Below are positions 1 to 7,651 of a DNA stretch of 20,835 nucleotides, piece after piece. A model generated the notes under the pieces. It had not been told where the DNA came from. It did not search any database and saw only the letters and a program-made list of their open reading frames with translations. The DNA is from Naegleria lovaniensis. Lineage: Eukaryota; Heterolobosea; Eutetramitea; Acrasida; Naegleriidae. Where the stretch lies: positions 1-20,835 of the forward strand of contig NW_025407911.1 of NCBI RefSeq assembly GCF_003324165.1, in the 5' to 3' direction. The position numbers and the translations under genes are program-made. Positions within the stretch are counted from its first letter, which is position 1, and every line of letters starts with the position of its first letter.

Positions 1-242
1 AACTTTGCGAAGAGGGTTGCGGGTCCATGAGAAGCGGGTTGTTCAACCAGAAAAAAATAACTCGAATTTTCGCTGTTTGGCGTTTACGGATTACACTCAA
101 CTGTACAACAGTCCCGAACATTGGTTTCCTATTGGTAACCGGTCTTCATCAAAACAGCGCATCTTTGTGAATACGTAGAGATATTTATTGTCGCAATTGT
201 TAATTCCATTCCGATCATTATTGAAAAACCAACAGCAGCAAC
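1..242 (+). promoter_or_regulatory. 5' flank and leader of the PRP22-like gene
   Basis: No coding region is supported here. An in-frame TGA at 222-224 lies seven codons before the ATG at 243, which fixes that ATG as the first possible start. The bases just before the ATG are A-rich (AGCAGCAAC), a common start context in protists. I see no convincing TATA box. The upstream neighbour lies outside the window. Confidence 0.35.
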
Positions 243-3200
243 ATGGAAAGATTACTTGAATTGCAACTCGTTTCTAAAGTTTGCAAAGAACTAGAAACAA
301 ATATTGGATCGGGAGAAAAGGCTCTTGCTGAATTTGTAATTTATTTGGCAAGAGAAGAATCCAAGAACGTTGATGATTTTTACAACAAATTAATTGACAA
401 TGATGCGGAATTACCAAGAGATTTTGTAGAAAGATTGTATGCAATGATACATAGAATGTCCAATTCTAAATTAGCTTCATCATCTGGTAATTCTAGCAGT
501 GCAGATGGCAAATTCACAAGTGCTGGTCAATTCTCGGTGAGCTCACTCGTTAAATCGGAAGAGAAAGTATCTGGAGATGGCTTATCGGATAACAAACAAA
601 AAGAGGCTGTTACAGTCTCATCGGACCAAATTAACGATCGATTACATTCATTTGATAAGAGCATTAAAGAAGAAATGGAAAATAATTTAAGAAGGAAATT
701 GGAATTGACGAAAAAATTCCCAAGTTTATGTTTACCTGACAAATCAACAGTATATAGCTCGGCGAATGAAAAAACACCCAGTGACAAGAAGGATACATTT
801 GACAGGAAAGATACCAGTCAGCTCGACAGATATGACTCCAAAAGTCAATTCAGCGACAAATCTTTAGATTCTCGCAGTAGTCGTTTTTCTAATGACGACA
901 GAAATAGAAACGTTCCAGGGTCGTCGTCTTCAGCTGACGGCTCATCATCTAGACGCAATGCTAAGAGAGAATATACAGATACCATAGAAGTCAATCAGAT
1001 TTATAAGGCTCGAGTTTCTGGTATCAAAAATTATGGTTTCTTTGCTAGACTTGAGGAGACGATTGATGGTGTGATTGTACGTGGAAATAAGGACGGTCTC
1101 TGTCACATTAGTGAAATCAGTAATGAAAAAAAAGTAACCAAAGTTGACGACGTGGTCTCCCGAAATGACATTGTTTTCGTTAAGGTCATTGTTGCTACCG
1201 AGTCCAGAGTATCCCTCTCGATGAAAGAAGTAGACCAACAAACAGGAAAGGACCTATTTCCAAGGAGAGCCCTCGCAAAGAATATGGGAGTACCAAGTCG
1301 TGAAGAAGAATCCAAGCTCTTAACTCATCACTCTGGCATTTCTCCAGCATTCTTAGATACCAGCAAAGACGCGAGAAGACCAGTGAAAAAGCAGAACCCC
1401 TACGATATGTGGGAAGAAAAACAACTGAGAGCTTCTGGAATGGCAAGCGAAGGTGGTGTAATTAATGAAGAAACAGGAGAAATCAATTATGACGAAGTGG
1501 AAGAGGATGTTGAAATTGAATTGAGTGAGAAGGAACCCAAGTTTTTGAGTGGACAAACCATGAAGGGAGGAATGGCCTACTCACCCGTACGTCTCACTCA
1601 AGTCAGAGACGGTACTTTGGCCAGAATTGCCGAAAAACAATTGGAATTTGCACAAGAACGTCGAGAAATTAAGGAAGAGCAAAAAGCAAAACTGCAAGGA
1701 GACATGGCAGATCTTGAAGCAGACGATCCCCTTTCAGAATACTATAGACGTATCAATGAAGCCACTGACTTTTCAGGAATGAAAGGATTTGCTGGTCAGG
1801 GAGCTCCAGATTGGAGAAAAACAGCCATCAGTGGTGTTGCTCAACGAACCTCTGCATCAACCATCAAGCAACAACGAGAGAGTTTACCAGTTTACTCGCT
1901 ACGAAATGAGCTCATTACCTCTATTAGAGACAATCAAATACTCATTGTTATTGGAGAAACAGGTTCAGGAAAAACAACACAAATTACACAATACATTGCA
2001 GAGGCTGGAATTAATGGTAACAAGATGATTGCATGTACTCAACCTCGTCGAGTGGCTGCAATTTCCGTTGCAAGACGTGTTGCCGAAGAATTTGGTTGTA
2101 AATTGGGCCAAGAAGTGGGTTATACCATCCGTTTCGAAGATTGTACCTCACCAGATACTGTTCTCAAATACATGACCGATGGTATGTTATTGAGAGAGGC
2201 GCTTCTGGATCCTCTTTTAGAAAAGTACTCGGTCATCATGTTGGACGAAGCTCACGAACGTAACTTACATACTGACGTTCTCTTTGCACTTCTCAAAAAA
2301 CTCACTCAAAAACGAAAGGACCTCAAATTAATTGTGACCAGTGCCACTTTGGATGCAGAAAAATTCTCCACTTACTTTTACACTTGTCCCATCTTTACCA
2401 TTCCTGGACGAACCTATCCTGTTGAAATTTTGTACACTAAGGAGCCTGAAGAAGATTATTTGGATGCCACTCTCATCACTGTCATGCAAATTCACTTGAC
2501 CGAACCAGCAGGTGACATTCTCGTATTTTTGACAGGTCAAGAAGAAATTGATACAGCGTGTCAAATTCTATACGAACGAATGAAAGCACTTGGTAGTGAT
2601 GTTCCAGAATTGGTCATTTTACCCATCTATGCTGCCCTTCCTTCCGAAATGCAAACCAAAATTTTCGAACCTGCTCCTGTGGGTGGCAGAAAAGTGGTCA
2701 TTGCTACCAACATTGCTGAGACATCCATTACGATTGATGGTATTTTCTACGTGGTTGATCCTGGATTTGTGAAACAAAATATTTACAATCCAAAGACAGG
2801 TATGGATCAATTGACTGTTGTGCCAATTTCACAAGCTGCTGCTCGTCAAAGAGCTGGTCGAGCTGGTCGTACAGGTCCTGGAAAGTGTTATCGTCTCTAT
2901 ACCGAAGAGGCCTATAAGAGTGAAATGTTACCAAACACAGTTCCTGAAATTCAGAGAACCAACTTGGCCAATACTGTTCTCACACTCAAGGCCATGGGTA
3001 TCAATGACTTGTTAAATTTCGATTTTATGGATCCACCTCCACCACAATCACTCATTGCTGCCATGGAACAATTATTCAGTTTGGGAGCTCTCGATGATGA
3101 TGGTCTTTTGACCAAAATGGGAAGAAAAATGGCAGAATTTCCACTCGAACCACAAATGGCCAAAACTCTTATTGCCTCAGTAGACCTTAAATGTTCAGAT

Positions 3201-3848
3201 GAGGTATTGACCATTGTGTCCATGCTTTCTGTACAGGGTATCTTTTATAGACCTCGAGATAAGCAACAACAAGCTGATCAGAAAAAGTCACGCTTCTTCC
3301 AGCCTGAAGGTGACCATTTGACATTACTTTCCGTGTATCAAGCTTGGGAGCGAAGTAATTACAGTATACCATGGTGTTTTGAAAACTTTATTCAAGCAAG
3401 ATCTATGAAACGAGCACAAGATATTCGAAAACAACTGTTAACGATTATGGATCGATACAAATTGAATGTCATTTCGTGTGGAAAGAATTATACCAAAGTT
3501 AGAAAGGCAATTACTAGTGGCTTTTTTGCTCACGCTTCAAAGAAAGATCCACAAGAGGGTTACAGAACTTTGGTAGAGAATCAACCTGTGTATATACATC
3601 CTGGAAGTGCTATTTTCCACAGAAATCCAGAATGGGTAATTTATCACACGCTCTTATTGACATCTAAAGAGTATATGCGTGATGTGATTACGATTGAACC
3701 CAAATGGTTGATTGAGTTGGCTCCTAATTTTTATAAGGTTCATGATCCAGCACATTTATCAAAAAGAAAACGTCAAGAAAAGATTGAACCTCTTTTCAAC
3801 AAGTACGGTGACGATCCATTACAGTTATTAAAACGAACAAAGAGGTAA
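243..3848 (+). CDS. DHX8: Spliceosomal DEAH-box RNA helicase PRP22/DHX8
   Basis: This is a 1201-residue, intronless ORF, close in length to human DHX8 (1220). PRP22/DHX8 is a nuclear ATPase that proofreads exon ligation and releases spliced mRNA from the spliceosome. Domains in order: an N-terminal helical domain (about 1-72, [10 protein letters not shown], like the DHX8 N-terminus); a Ser/Arg/Asp-rich low-complexity stretch (about 75-240); an S1 RNA-binding domain (about 250-330, with YGFFARLE and GLCHISEIS), which separates PRP22 from PRP2, PRP16 and PRP43; and the helicase core. Core motifs are GETGSGKT at 571-578, DEAH at 668-671, SAT at 700-702, TNIAETSIT from 822 and QRAGRAGR at 869-876. 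The HA2 and OB-fold regions follow, and the tail is basic. Every motif is intact. An in-frame stop at 222 supports the start. Other DEAH helicases are unlikely because of the S1 domain and the N-terminus. Confidence 0.96.
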   Translation: MERLLELQLVSKVCKELETNIGSGEKALAEFVIYLAREESKNVDDFYNKLIDNDAELPRDFVERLYAMIHRMSNSKLASSSGNSSSADGKFTSAGQFSVSSLVKSEEKVSGDGLSDNKQKEAVTVSSDQINDRLHSFDKSIKEEMENNLRRKLELTKKFPSLCLPDKSTVYSSANEKTPSDKKDTFDRKDTSQLDRYDSKSQFSDKSLDSRSSRFSNDDRNRNVPGSSSSADGSSSRRNAKREYTDTIEVNQIYKARVSGIKNYGFFARLEETIDGVIVRGNKDGLCHISEISNEKKVTKVDDVVSRNDIVFVKVIVATESRVSLSMKEVDQQTGKDLFPRRALAKNMGVPSREEESKLLTHHSGISPAFLDTSKDARRPVKKQNPYDMWEEKQLRASGMASEGGVINEETGEINYDEVEEDVEIELSEKEPKFLSGQTMKGGMAYSPVRLTQVRDGTLARIAEKQLEFAQERREIKEEQKAKLQGDMADLEADDPLSEYYRRINEATDFSGMKGFAGQGAPDWRKTAISGVAQRTSASTIKQQRESLPVYSLRNELITSIRDNQILIVIGETGSGKTTQITQYIAEAGINGNKMIACTQPRRVAAISVARRVAEEFGCKLGQEVGYTIRFEDCTSPDTVLKYMTDGMLLREALLDPLLEKYSVIMLDEAHERNLHTDVLFALLKKLTQKRKDLKLIVTSATLDAEKFSTYFYTCPIFTIPGRTYPVEILYTKEPEEDYLDATLITVMQIHLTEPAGDILVFLTGQEEIDTACQILYERMKALGSDVPELVILPIYAALPSEMQTKIFEPAPVGGRKVVIATNIAETSITIDGIFYVVDPGFVKQNIYNPKTGMDQLTVVPISQAAARQRAGRAGRTGPGKCYRLYTEEAYKSEMLPNTVPEIQRTNLANTVLTLKAMGINDLLNFDFMDPPPPQSLIAAMEQLFSLGALDDDGLLTKMGRKMAEFPLEPQMAKTLIASVDLKCSDEVLTIVSMLSVQGIFYRPRDKQQQADQKKSRFFQPEGDHLTLLSVYQAWERSNYSIPWCFENFIQARSMKRAQDIRKQLLTIMDRYKLNVISCGKNYTKVRKAITSGFFAHASKKDPQEGYRTLVENQPVYIHPGSAIFHRNPEWVIYHTLLLTSKEYMRDVITIEPKWLIELAPNFYKVHDPAHLSKRKRQEKIEPLFNKYGDDPLQLLKRTKR

Positions 3849-3864
3849 ACAAATGTTGTAAAAG

Positions 3865-3870
3865 AATAAA
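3865..3870 (+). terminator. Probable polyadenylation signal of the PRP22-like gene
   Basis: AATAAA lies 17 nt after the TAA stop of the helicase ORF. The next gene's ATG is only 47 nt further on, so the 3' end of one transcript and the leader of the next are packed into about 70 nt. Confidence 0.5.
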
Positions 3871-3916
3871 TCATGACCTTGTGCTAACAATATGAGTCAT
3901 CTCAAACAAACAAAAA

Positions 3917-4406
3917 ATGGACACATTGCTGAGCGTGACTTTGCTGGTACCTCTTTCCACTCTTTGTTTGCGCATGTTCATGGATGCCATGTCGTTTCAC
4001 ACGACGGTCACATCACGTTTGCAAAGAATTCAAAATATTTTCAAACTACTCACAGAATTAAATTATCGGAAGAGAACACTCACGTTCAAGGATCGGAATA
4101 TTTGTAAGCTTCATTGTACTGAATACTAATTTAACACAAATATTGTTATGAATATATTTTATCATTTCATTTTGTTGGATTTTGCTCAAAATCAAAACAC
4201 CAATATTTGTGTTAATCATGATGAAACAATTTTAAATTTTGCGAAAAGATGCCATTGATGAAGAAACTAGAAAAGCAGTTTTACTTTGTAGAAATATTTT
4301 ACAATTTCTACAGTATGAACCAGCTTCGAATGTAAAATGTACTCAGATTACATTTGATGAAAAATCAACACTAGATCAACCTAGGGCCATTACATTATTT
4401 CATTGA
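3917..4406 (+). CDS. Unrecognised 114-residue protein, two exons
   Basis: Exon 1 is 3917-4103 and exon 2 is 4249-4406, joined across a GTAAGC...AG intron of 145 nt. Splicing changes frame correctly (phase 1) and gives 114 residues ending in TGA. The N-terminus (about 1-20, MDTLLSVTLLVPLSTLCLRM) is hydrophobic and could be a membrane or targeting segment. The middle (RLQRIQNIFKLL, then KAVLLCRNILQFLQYE) looks like amphipathic helices, and the C-terminus is polar. I do not recognise the family. The second exon is open and protein-like right up to its stop, which is the main reason to believe the model. The start is the first ATG in a frame that opens at 3896, 68 nt after the helicase stop. The 3' end overlaps the minus-strand gene ending at 4400 by 7 nt. 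Additional exons cannot be excluded. Confidence 0.5.
4104..4248 (+). other. Spliceosomal intron (145 nt) of the small gene
   Basis: The donor is T|GTAAGC and the acceptor is AAAAG|AT. The length shifts the frame by one, exactly as needed to join the two open stretches. It is the longest well-supported intron in the window and contains the inverted repeat at 4131-4215. Confidence 0.5.
4131..4215. repeat. Perfect 15-bp inverted repeat with a 55-nt loop, inside an intron
   Basis: The left arm 4131-4145 (TTAACACAAATATTG) is the exact reverse complement of the right arm 4201-4215. The next bases inside and outside the arms do not pair. In RNA this would form a 15-bp stem closing a 55-nt AT-rich loop. 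Both arms lie inside the intron 4104-4248. Confidence 0.9.
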
Positions 4407-6892
4407 CCAAACAAACTCTCAAACTCATCCTCTAAAATATTCTCAGATTCAGAGACCATGTTAAATGATGCGAAAAACGAGTCGGAATTGGCGGTGCCAC
4501 TGGTTCCATTCACAGTTGGAATTTCATCAAATATTTCAGCAATAGTGCTGTTTTCAATTGTAGAAGCATCAAATCCAGGACATTGAATTGCAGAAATTCC
4601 CAATTCATCAATACAATCAATTTCCTGTGAGACACTTCTCTTGATATTGAAAGGTGTTCCATTATAGATAATTCTCTCAACCTCTGTCTTTTTATCCTTA
4701 AGCGCCACAATAAATACAAGTGGTCGATCATGATTAATGTCTCTAAACGAGATGGCATATTCTACATGGAGGGACATTAATGAAGCTTGAATATTGAAAT
4801 TACAACAATTGACAACATTGGTGTCAATCCATTGCTCTCCTGCAAATGTCAACTCTTGTTGAGTGTGGAAATCAAGAATTTTGAAACAAATATCATGATT
4901 CTCAGACAATTGTGTTGGAACGTCTACGTAGAGCAAGAATTGTTCATTGGGTGACAACTCTTTAGGGAATGCAAAATTTGGAAATTTGGACAAGTCCACA
5001 GTAATGCTCTGATGAAATACTGTCACAATAATCCATTGTTTGAGTTGATCGAATAGTGTTGGTGGATGTGCTGCCTTTTCTTTCATGACATTTTGTAATG
5101 GAATGGATGAGGACTTGGAACGTTTTCGTGAGCTTTCTGCTTGTGGTTGGCCAACTTCAGAGGTAGCATTTTCATCATCGTCATCATCTTCCATTTCATT
5201 CTCATCGTCGTTTTTCTTTCTCTTTTTGATGGTAGACGTTGAGGTGCTGTCAGATGAGGCTGCTTCATGGTTGTTGGACAAGTCTAACACATCACTACTC
5301 TCTTCCAAGTCATGATTAGCAGTTTCACATGATGAATGAATGTCAATGTACATGGTGACAAGTTTTTCCTTCTTGCATTTCAGTAAAGCATTGTAGTAAA
5401 TGTCGCCCTTTGCCTTATTTTTCTTCTTGTTGGCCAAAATTTCAAAAATTGCAATAATGTTCGAGTTCGCTGAATCTGTGGAGGGAGAAGCATGTTGTGG
5501 CAGACCATTCCTGTGACCATTTCCCATAAACTTTGTCGTTGCAGAAAGATCCTTTCCTCGTATCTTCATCTCCACATGTGGTTGCGTGTTCTTTTTTTTA
5601 GGTGAAGCTTTTTTCTTGGAAGCCTTCGAAAGCGACTCGTTGTCATCCTTTGTTTCTTCCTCGAGTTGAAATTCCAAGTCTGAAAGACTATAATATTTAC
5701 TTGGCAGTACCAATAACAAGTAATAGTAGCAATCCGTTCCAATTTTACATGTCGATGTTTCTGACAATTTGGAAAGTTGCGATCCAACATTGGGAGACTG
5801 AGTATGAATACTCTGTGGATTGGCCAATCGATGCCAAGGTTGTTCCGAGGTCAAATGATTGCCCTTCTTTCTTGGTGGGAAACCTTTCTTGATAAATACA
5901 TGAATACTATTCGCCGTTTGTTCCATCTCAGTCATGGAGCTCAAACTTCCTGGACTTTCAACCATGGATGGTTGTTGTTGAGATGGTACTTGGAGATGAT
6001 TGGGAGTAGTTGTATTCAACCGCGCCTGCTGCTTGTTTGGAGAAATCATGACCGTCGTAGGATCCGAGTTGCTACCAACACCACCACCCACCACAGAAAC
6101 ACCTCCTCCTGCTCCTGTTCCTCGAATATGATTCGGAGTAAGATTCCCATTGGCCATCAAGAGTTGTTGCAACAAGGCTGCAGCTGCATTCGGGTCATTA
6201 TTTTTTGCCGCCATCAAACACGCTTGTTGTAAATGAGAAGGCGCGCTCCATTCTGTGCATGGCATTGGAGTCGAACCACCAGAAAGGGTAGTAGTGTTCG
6301 GATTGGGTGAAGTTGTATGTGAGGATGGAGGTTGAGAAGTAGGACCATTCATTACACTATTATGATTACCACTATTATTGGCCAGCATTAGGATGGAGAG
6401 TGCTTGTTGAGTCTGTGGCTGCTGCTGTTGTTGCTGTGAAGAAGATGAACAAACAGCCATGACTTGAGCCAATTGTTGTTGAAATTGAGAAACATCCAAT
6501 AGTGGTGGTGGTGGTGTCGCTTGAGAACAAAGTGTTGGCGAGGAATGATGATGATTGGACGACATGGAGAATCCTCCTTGTTGTAATGGTGATGCATGTT
6601 GAAGAAGGTTCGAGGATGATGAATTGTTGTTATTGGTTCCACTACCAGTATTCGAAGAAGAGGACGGTGGTTCATTCATCATGAGTCGCATCATTTGCAT
6701 GACCAGATTTGAGTCAACCATCATGGAACTTTGATTATTGAGGACTGATGATGCAGACGAATGATTCAATATCAAAGAATTGTTGATTGTACTATTGTTA
6801 CTAGTATGGTCAGCTCCTGGAGTGGCGGTGTTGTTGTTGTTGTTGTCCATGAGAAGCATGGTGAGCGATTGATGATTGTTGTTGGTATTCAT
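4400..6892 (-). CDS. Q/N/S-rich, probably nuclear protein of unknown family
   Basis: The open frame encodes 830 residues, or 807 if the likely intron at 5680-5748 is removed. Residues 1 to about 330 are low complexity: Asn, Gln, Ser, Thr, Gly and Pro runs. A basic patch (PPRKKGN) sits near 350. Lysine-rich patches (KKKASPKKK, and KKRKK near 556) and RKRSKSS flank an acidic run of Asp/Glu, which resembles nuclear localisation signals. About 615-780 looks globular, with alternating strand-like segments such as FLLYVDVP and LVFIVALKD. The last ~60 residues are acidic with bulky hydrophobics (EDEFESLFG), like an activation domain. I recognise no named family. A transcriptional or co-regulatory role is inferred from composition only. 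The gene runs convergently into the small gene at 3917-4406. Confidence 0.8.
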   Translation of the reverse strand: MNTNNNHQSLTMLLMDNNNNNTATPGADHTSNNSTINNSLILNHSSASSVLNNQSSMMVDSNLVMQMMRLMMNEPPSSSSNTGSGTNNNNSSSSNLLQHASPLQQGGFSMSSNHHHSSPTLCSQATPPPPLLDVSQFQQQLAQVMAVCSSSSQQQQQQPQTQQALSILMLANNSGNHNSVMNGPTSQPPSSHTTSPNPNTTTLSGGSTPMPCTEWSAPSHLQQACLMAAKNNDPNAAAALLQQLLMANGNLTPNHIRGTGAGGGVSVVGGGVGSNSDPTTVMISPNKQQARLNTTTPNHLQVPSQQQPSMVESPGSLSSMTEMEQTANSIHVFIKKGFPPRKKGNHLTSEQPWHRLANPQSIHTQSPNVGSQLSKLSETSTCKIGTDCYYYLLLVLPSKYYSLSDLEFQLEEETKDDNESLSKASKKKASPKKKNTQPHVEMKIRGKDLSATTKFMGNGHRNGLPQHASPSTDSANSNIIAIFEILANKKKNKAKGDIYYNALLKCKKEKLVTMYIDIHSSCETANHDLEESSDVLDLSNNHEAASSDSTSTSTIKKRKKNDDENEMEDDDDDENATSEVGQPQAESSRKRSKSSSIPLQNVMKEKAAHPPTLFDQLKQWIIVTVFHQSITVDLSKFPNFAFPKELSPNEQFLLYVDVPTQLSENHDICFKILDFHTQQELTFAGEQWIDTNVVNCCNFNIQASLMSLHVEYAISFRDINHDRPLVFIVALKDKKTEVERIIYNGTPFNIKRSVSQEIDCIDELGISAIQCPGFDASTIENSTIAEIFDEIPTVNGTSGTANSDSFFASFNMVSESENILEDEFESLFGQ
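5680..5748 (-). other. Probable in-frame 69-nt intron within the Q-rich gene
   Basis: On the minus strand the segment begins GTAAAA and ends TTTCAG. It is 69 nt long, divisible by three, and has no stop, so it is invisible to ORF calling. The peptide it would encode (around residues 382-405, containing CYYYLLLVL) is strongly hydrophobic and out of character with its polar surroundings. The length matches the other introns in the window (65-95 nt). Confidence 0.6.
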
Positions 6893-7651
6893 AGTGTTGT
6901 TGTTCTTGTTAGCAAAGTTGTGTTTGAGGAATGATTTTTGTTGATGAATTCTACTACTTCACAAGTTTGTGTAATATAGTATCGTTTCTGCCTGCTACTA
7001 CTGTGGATGCGACGACACTTGTGTGGGTACAATTAATACTACACGCAGCAAGGATGGAAATACAACACACGAATCAATAATTTGATTTCAATTTGTGCTT
7101 GGGAAAATCAATGAAATACACGATGGCAAACTGTGATGAATACAAGGAAGTCTTTGACGACACAACAAGTGATTCAATGATTGTTGTGTTGCTAGTAAGT
7201 GATAAAATTCTTCTTCCGGTTAATTGCAGGCGCCAAATACCTCCTTGGTGTGGTAGGTGACAAGTGACTTTTTTTTGGTATTTTTCCACCATACAACTTC
7301 AGTGCCTTAGTCTGTAGATCGTTTGGAGGGCATTTGTATGAACATAGGGTTCGCTGAGTTGCTGAATATGCCACTTAATTTCCTCAAATGGAAGAATGCA
7401 ATGAGGTGTTAAAGTCAAAATTGGTCTTTGAAGTCGGGTTTAAATGTGTGGCATGGAATGACCTGTTGAAGTGATCAACAACATTATTTTGGAAATGTGT
7501 TGAACTCTGGTCTCGTAGTGAATACATGTATTGAAAAAGCTTGTTTATAAAAGACGTTATGGTATTTTACAACTCACCTTTAGGGTACACGTGTAGCATA
7601 ATGTGACAAGTGGTTGTATTTCTTGACCATGAAGGTCAGTCAACAAGGCGC
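6893..7651. other. 759-nt gap between the Q-rich gene and PARN
   Basis: This holds the leader and promoter of the minus-strand Q-rich gene and the 3' flank of PARN. I found no RNA gene. It contains a perfect 12-bp palindrome at 7521-7532 (AATACATGTATT), a small hairpin (TGACC/GGTCA, 7624-7638) just past the PARN stop, and the weak candidate gene listed separately. Confidence 0.5.
7192..7599 (-). CDS. Weak candidate small two-exon gene (67 residues)
   Basis: The hypothetical exon 1 is 7599-7578 (ATG to a G|GTGAGT donor). Exon 2 is 7373-7192, after an AAG acceptor, ending in TAG. The intron would be 204 nt, longer than any other here. The product is basic and contains LQTKALKLYGGKIPKK and PRRYLAP. 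The first part weakly recalls the endosulfine (ENSA/Igo) pattern of K-YG-lP followed by R-Y, but the defining FDSGDY motif is absent, so I do not assign it. A second minus-strand frame in the same place also looks coding-like (HIQQLSEPYVHTNALQ), which lowers confidence in either. Confidence 0.2.

Noticed and set aside
3892-4107. 71-residue plus-strand ORF overlapping the small gene
   Set aside because: It overlaps exon 1 of the better model in another frame, does not join to the conserved-looking second exon, and has a His/Thr-rich composition with no recognisable pattern.
5777-6232. 151-residue plus-strand ORF
   Set aside because: It is antisense to the Q-rich gene in a low-complexity region. 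Trp-, Arg- and Cys-rich composition is typical of a shadow frame.
7192-7373. Endosulfine (ENSA/Igo) assignment for the candidate small protein
   Set aside because: Only the K-YG-iP and R-Y parts resemble the family. The defining FDSGDY phosphatase-binding motif is absent in every frame examined.
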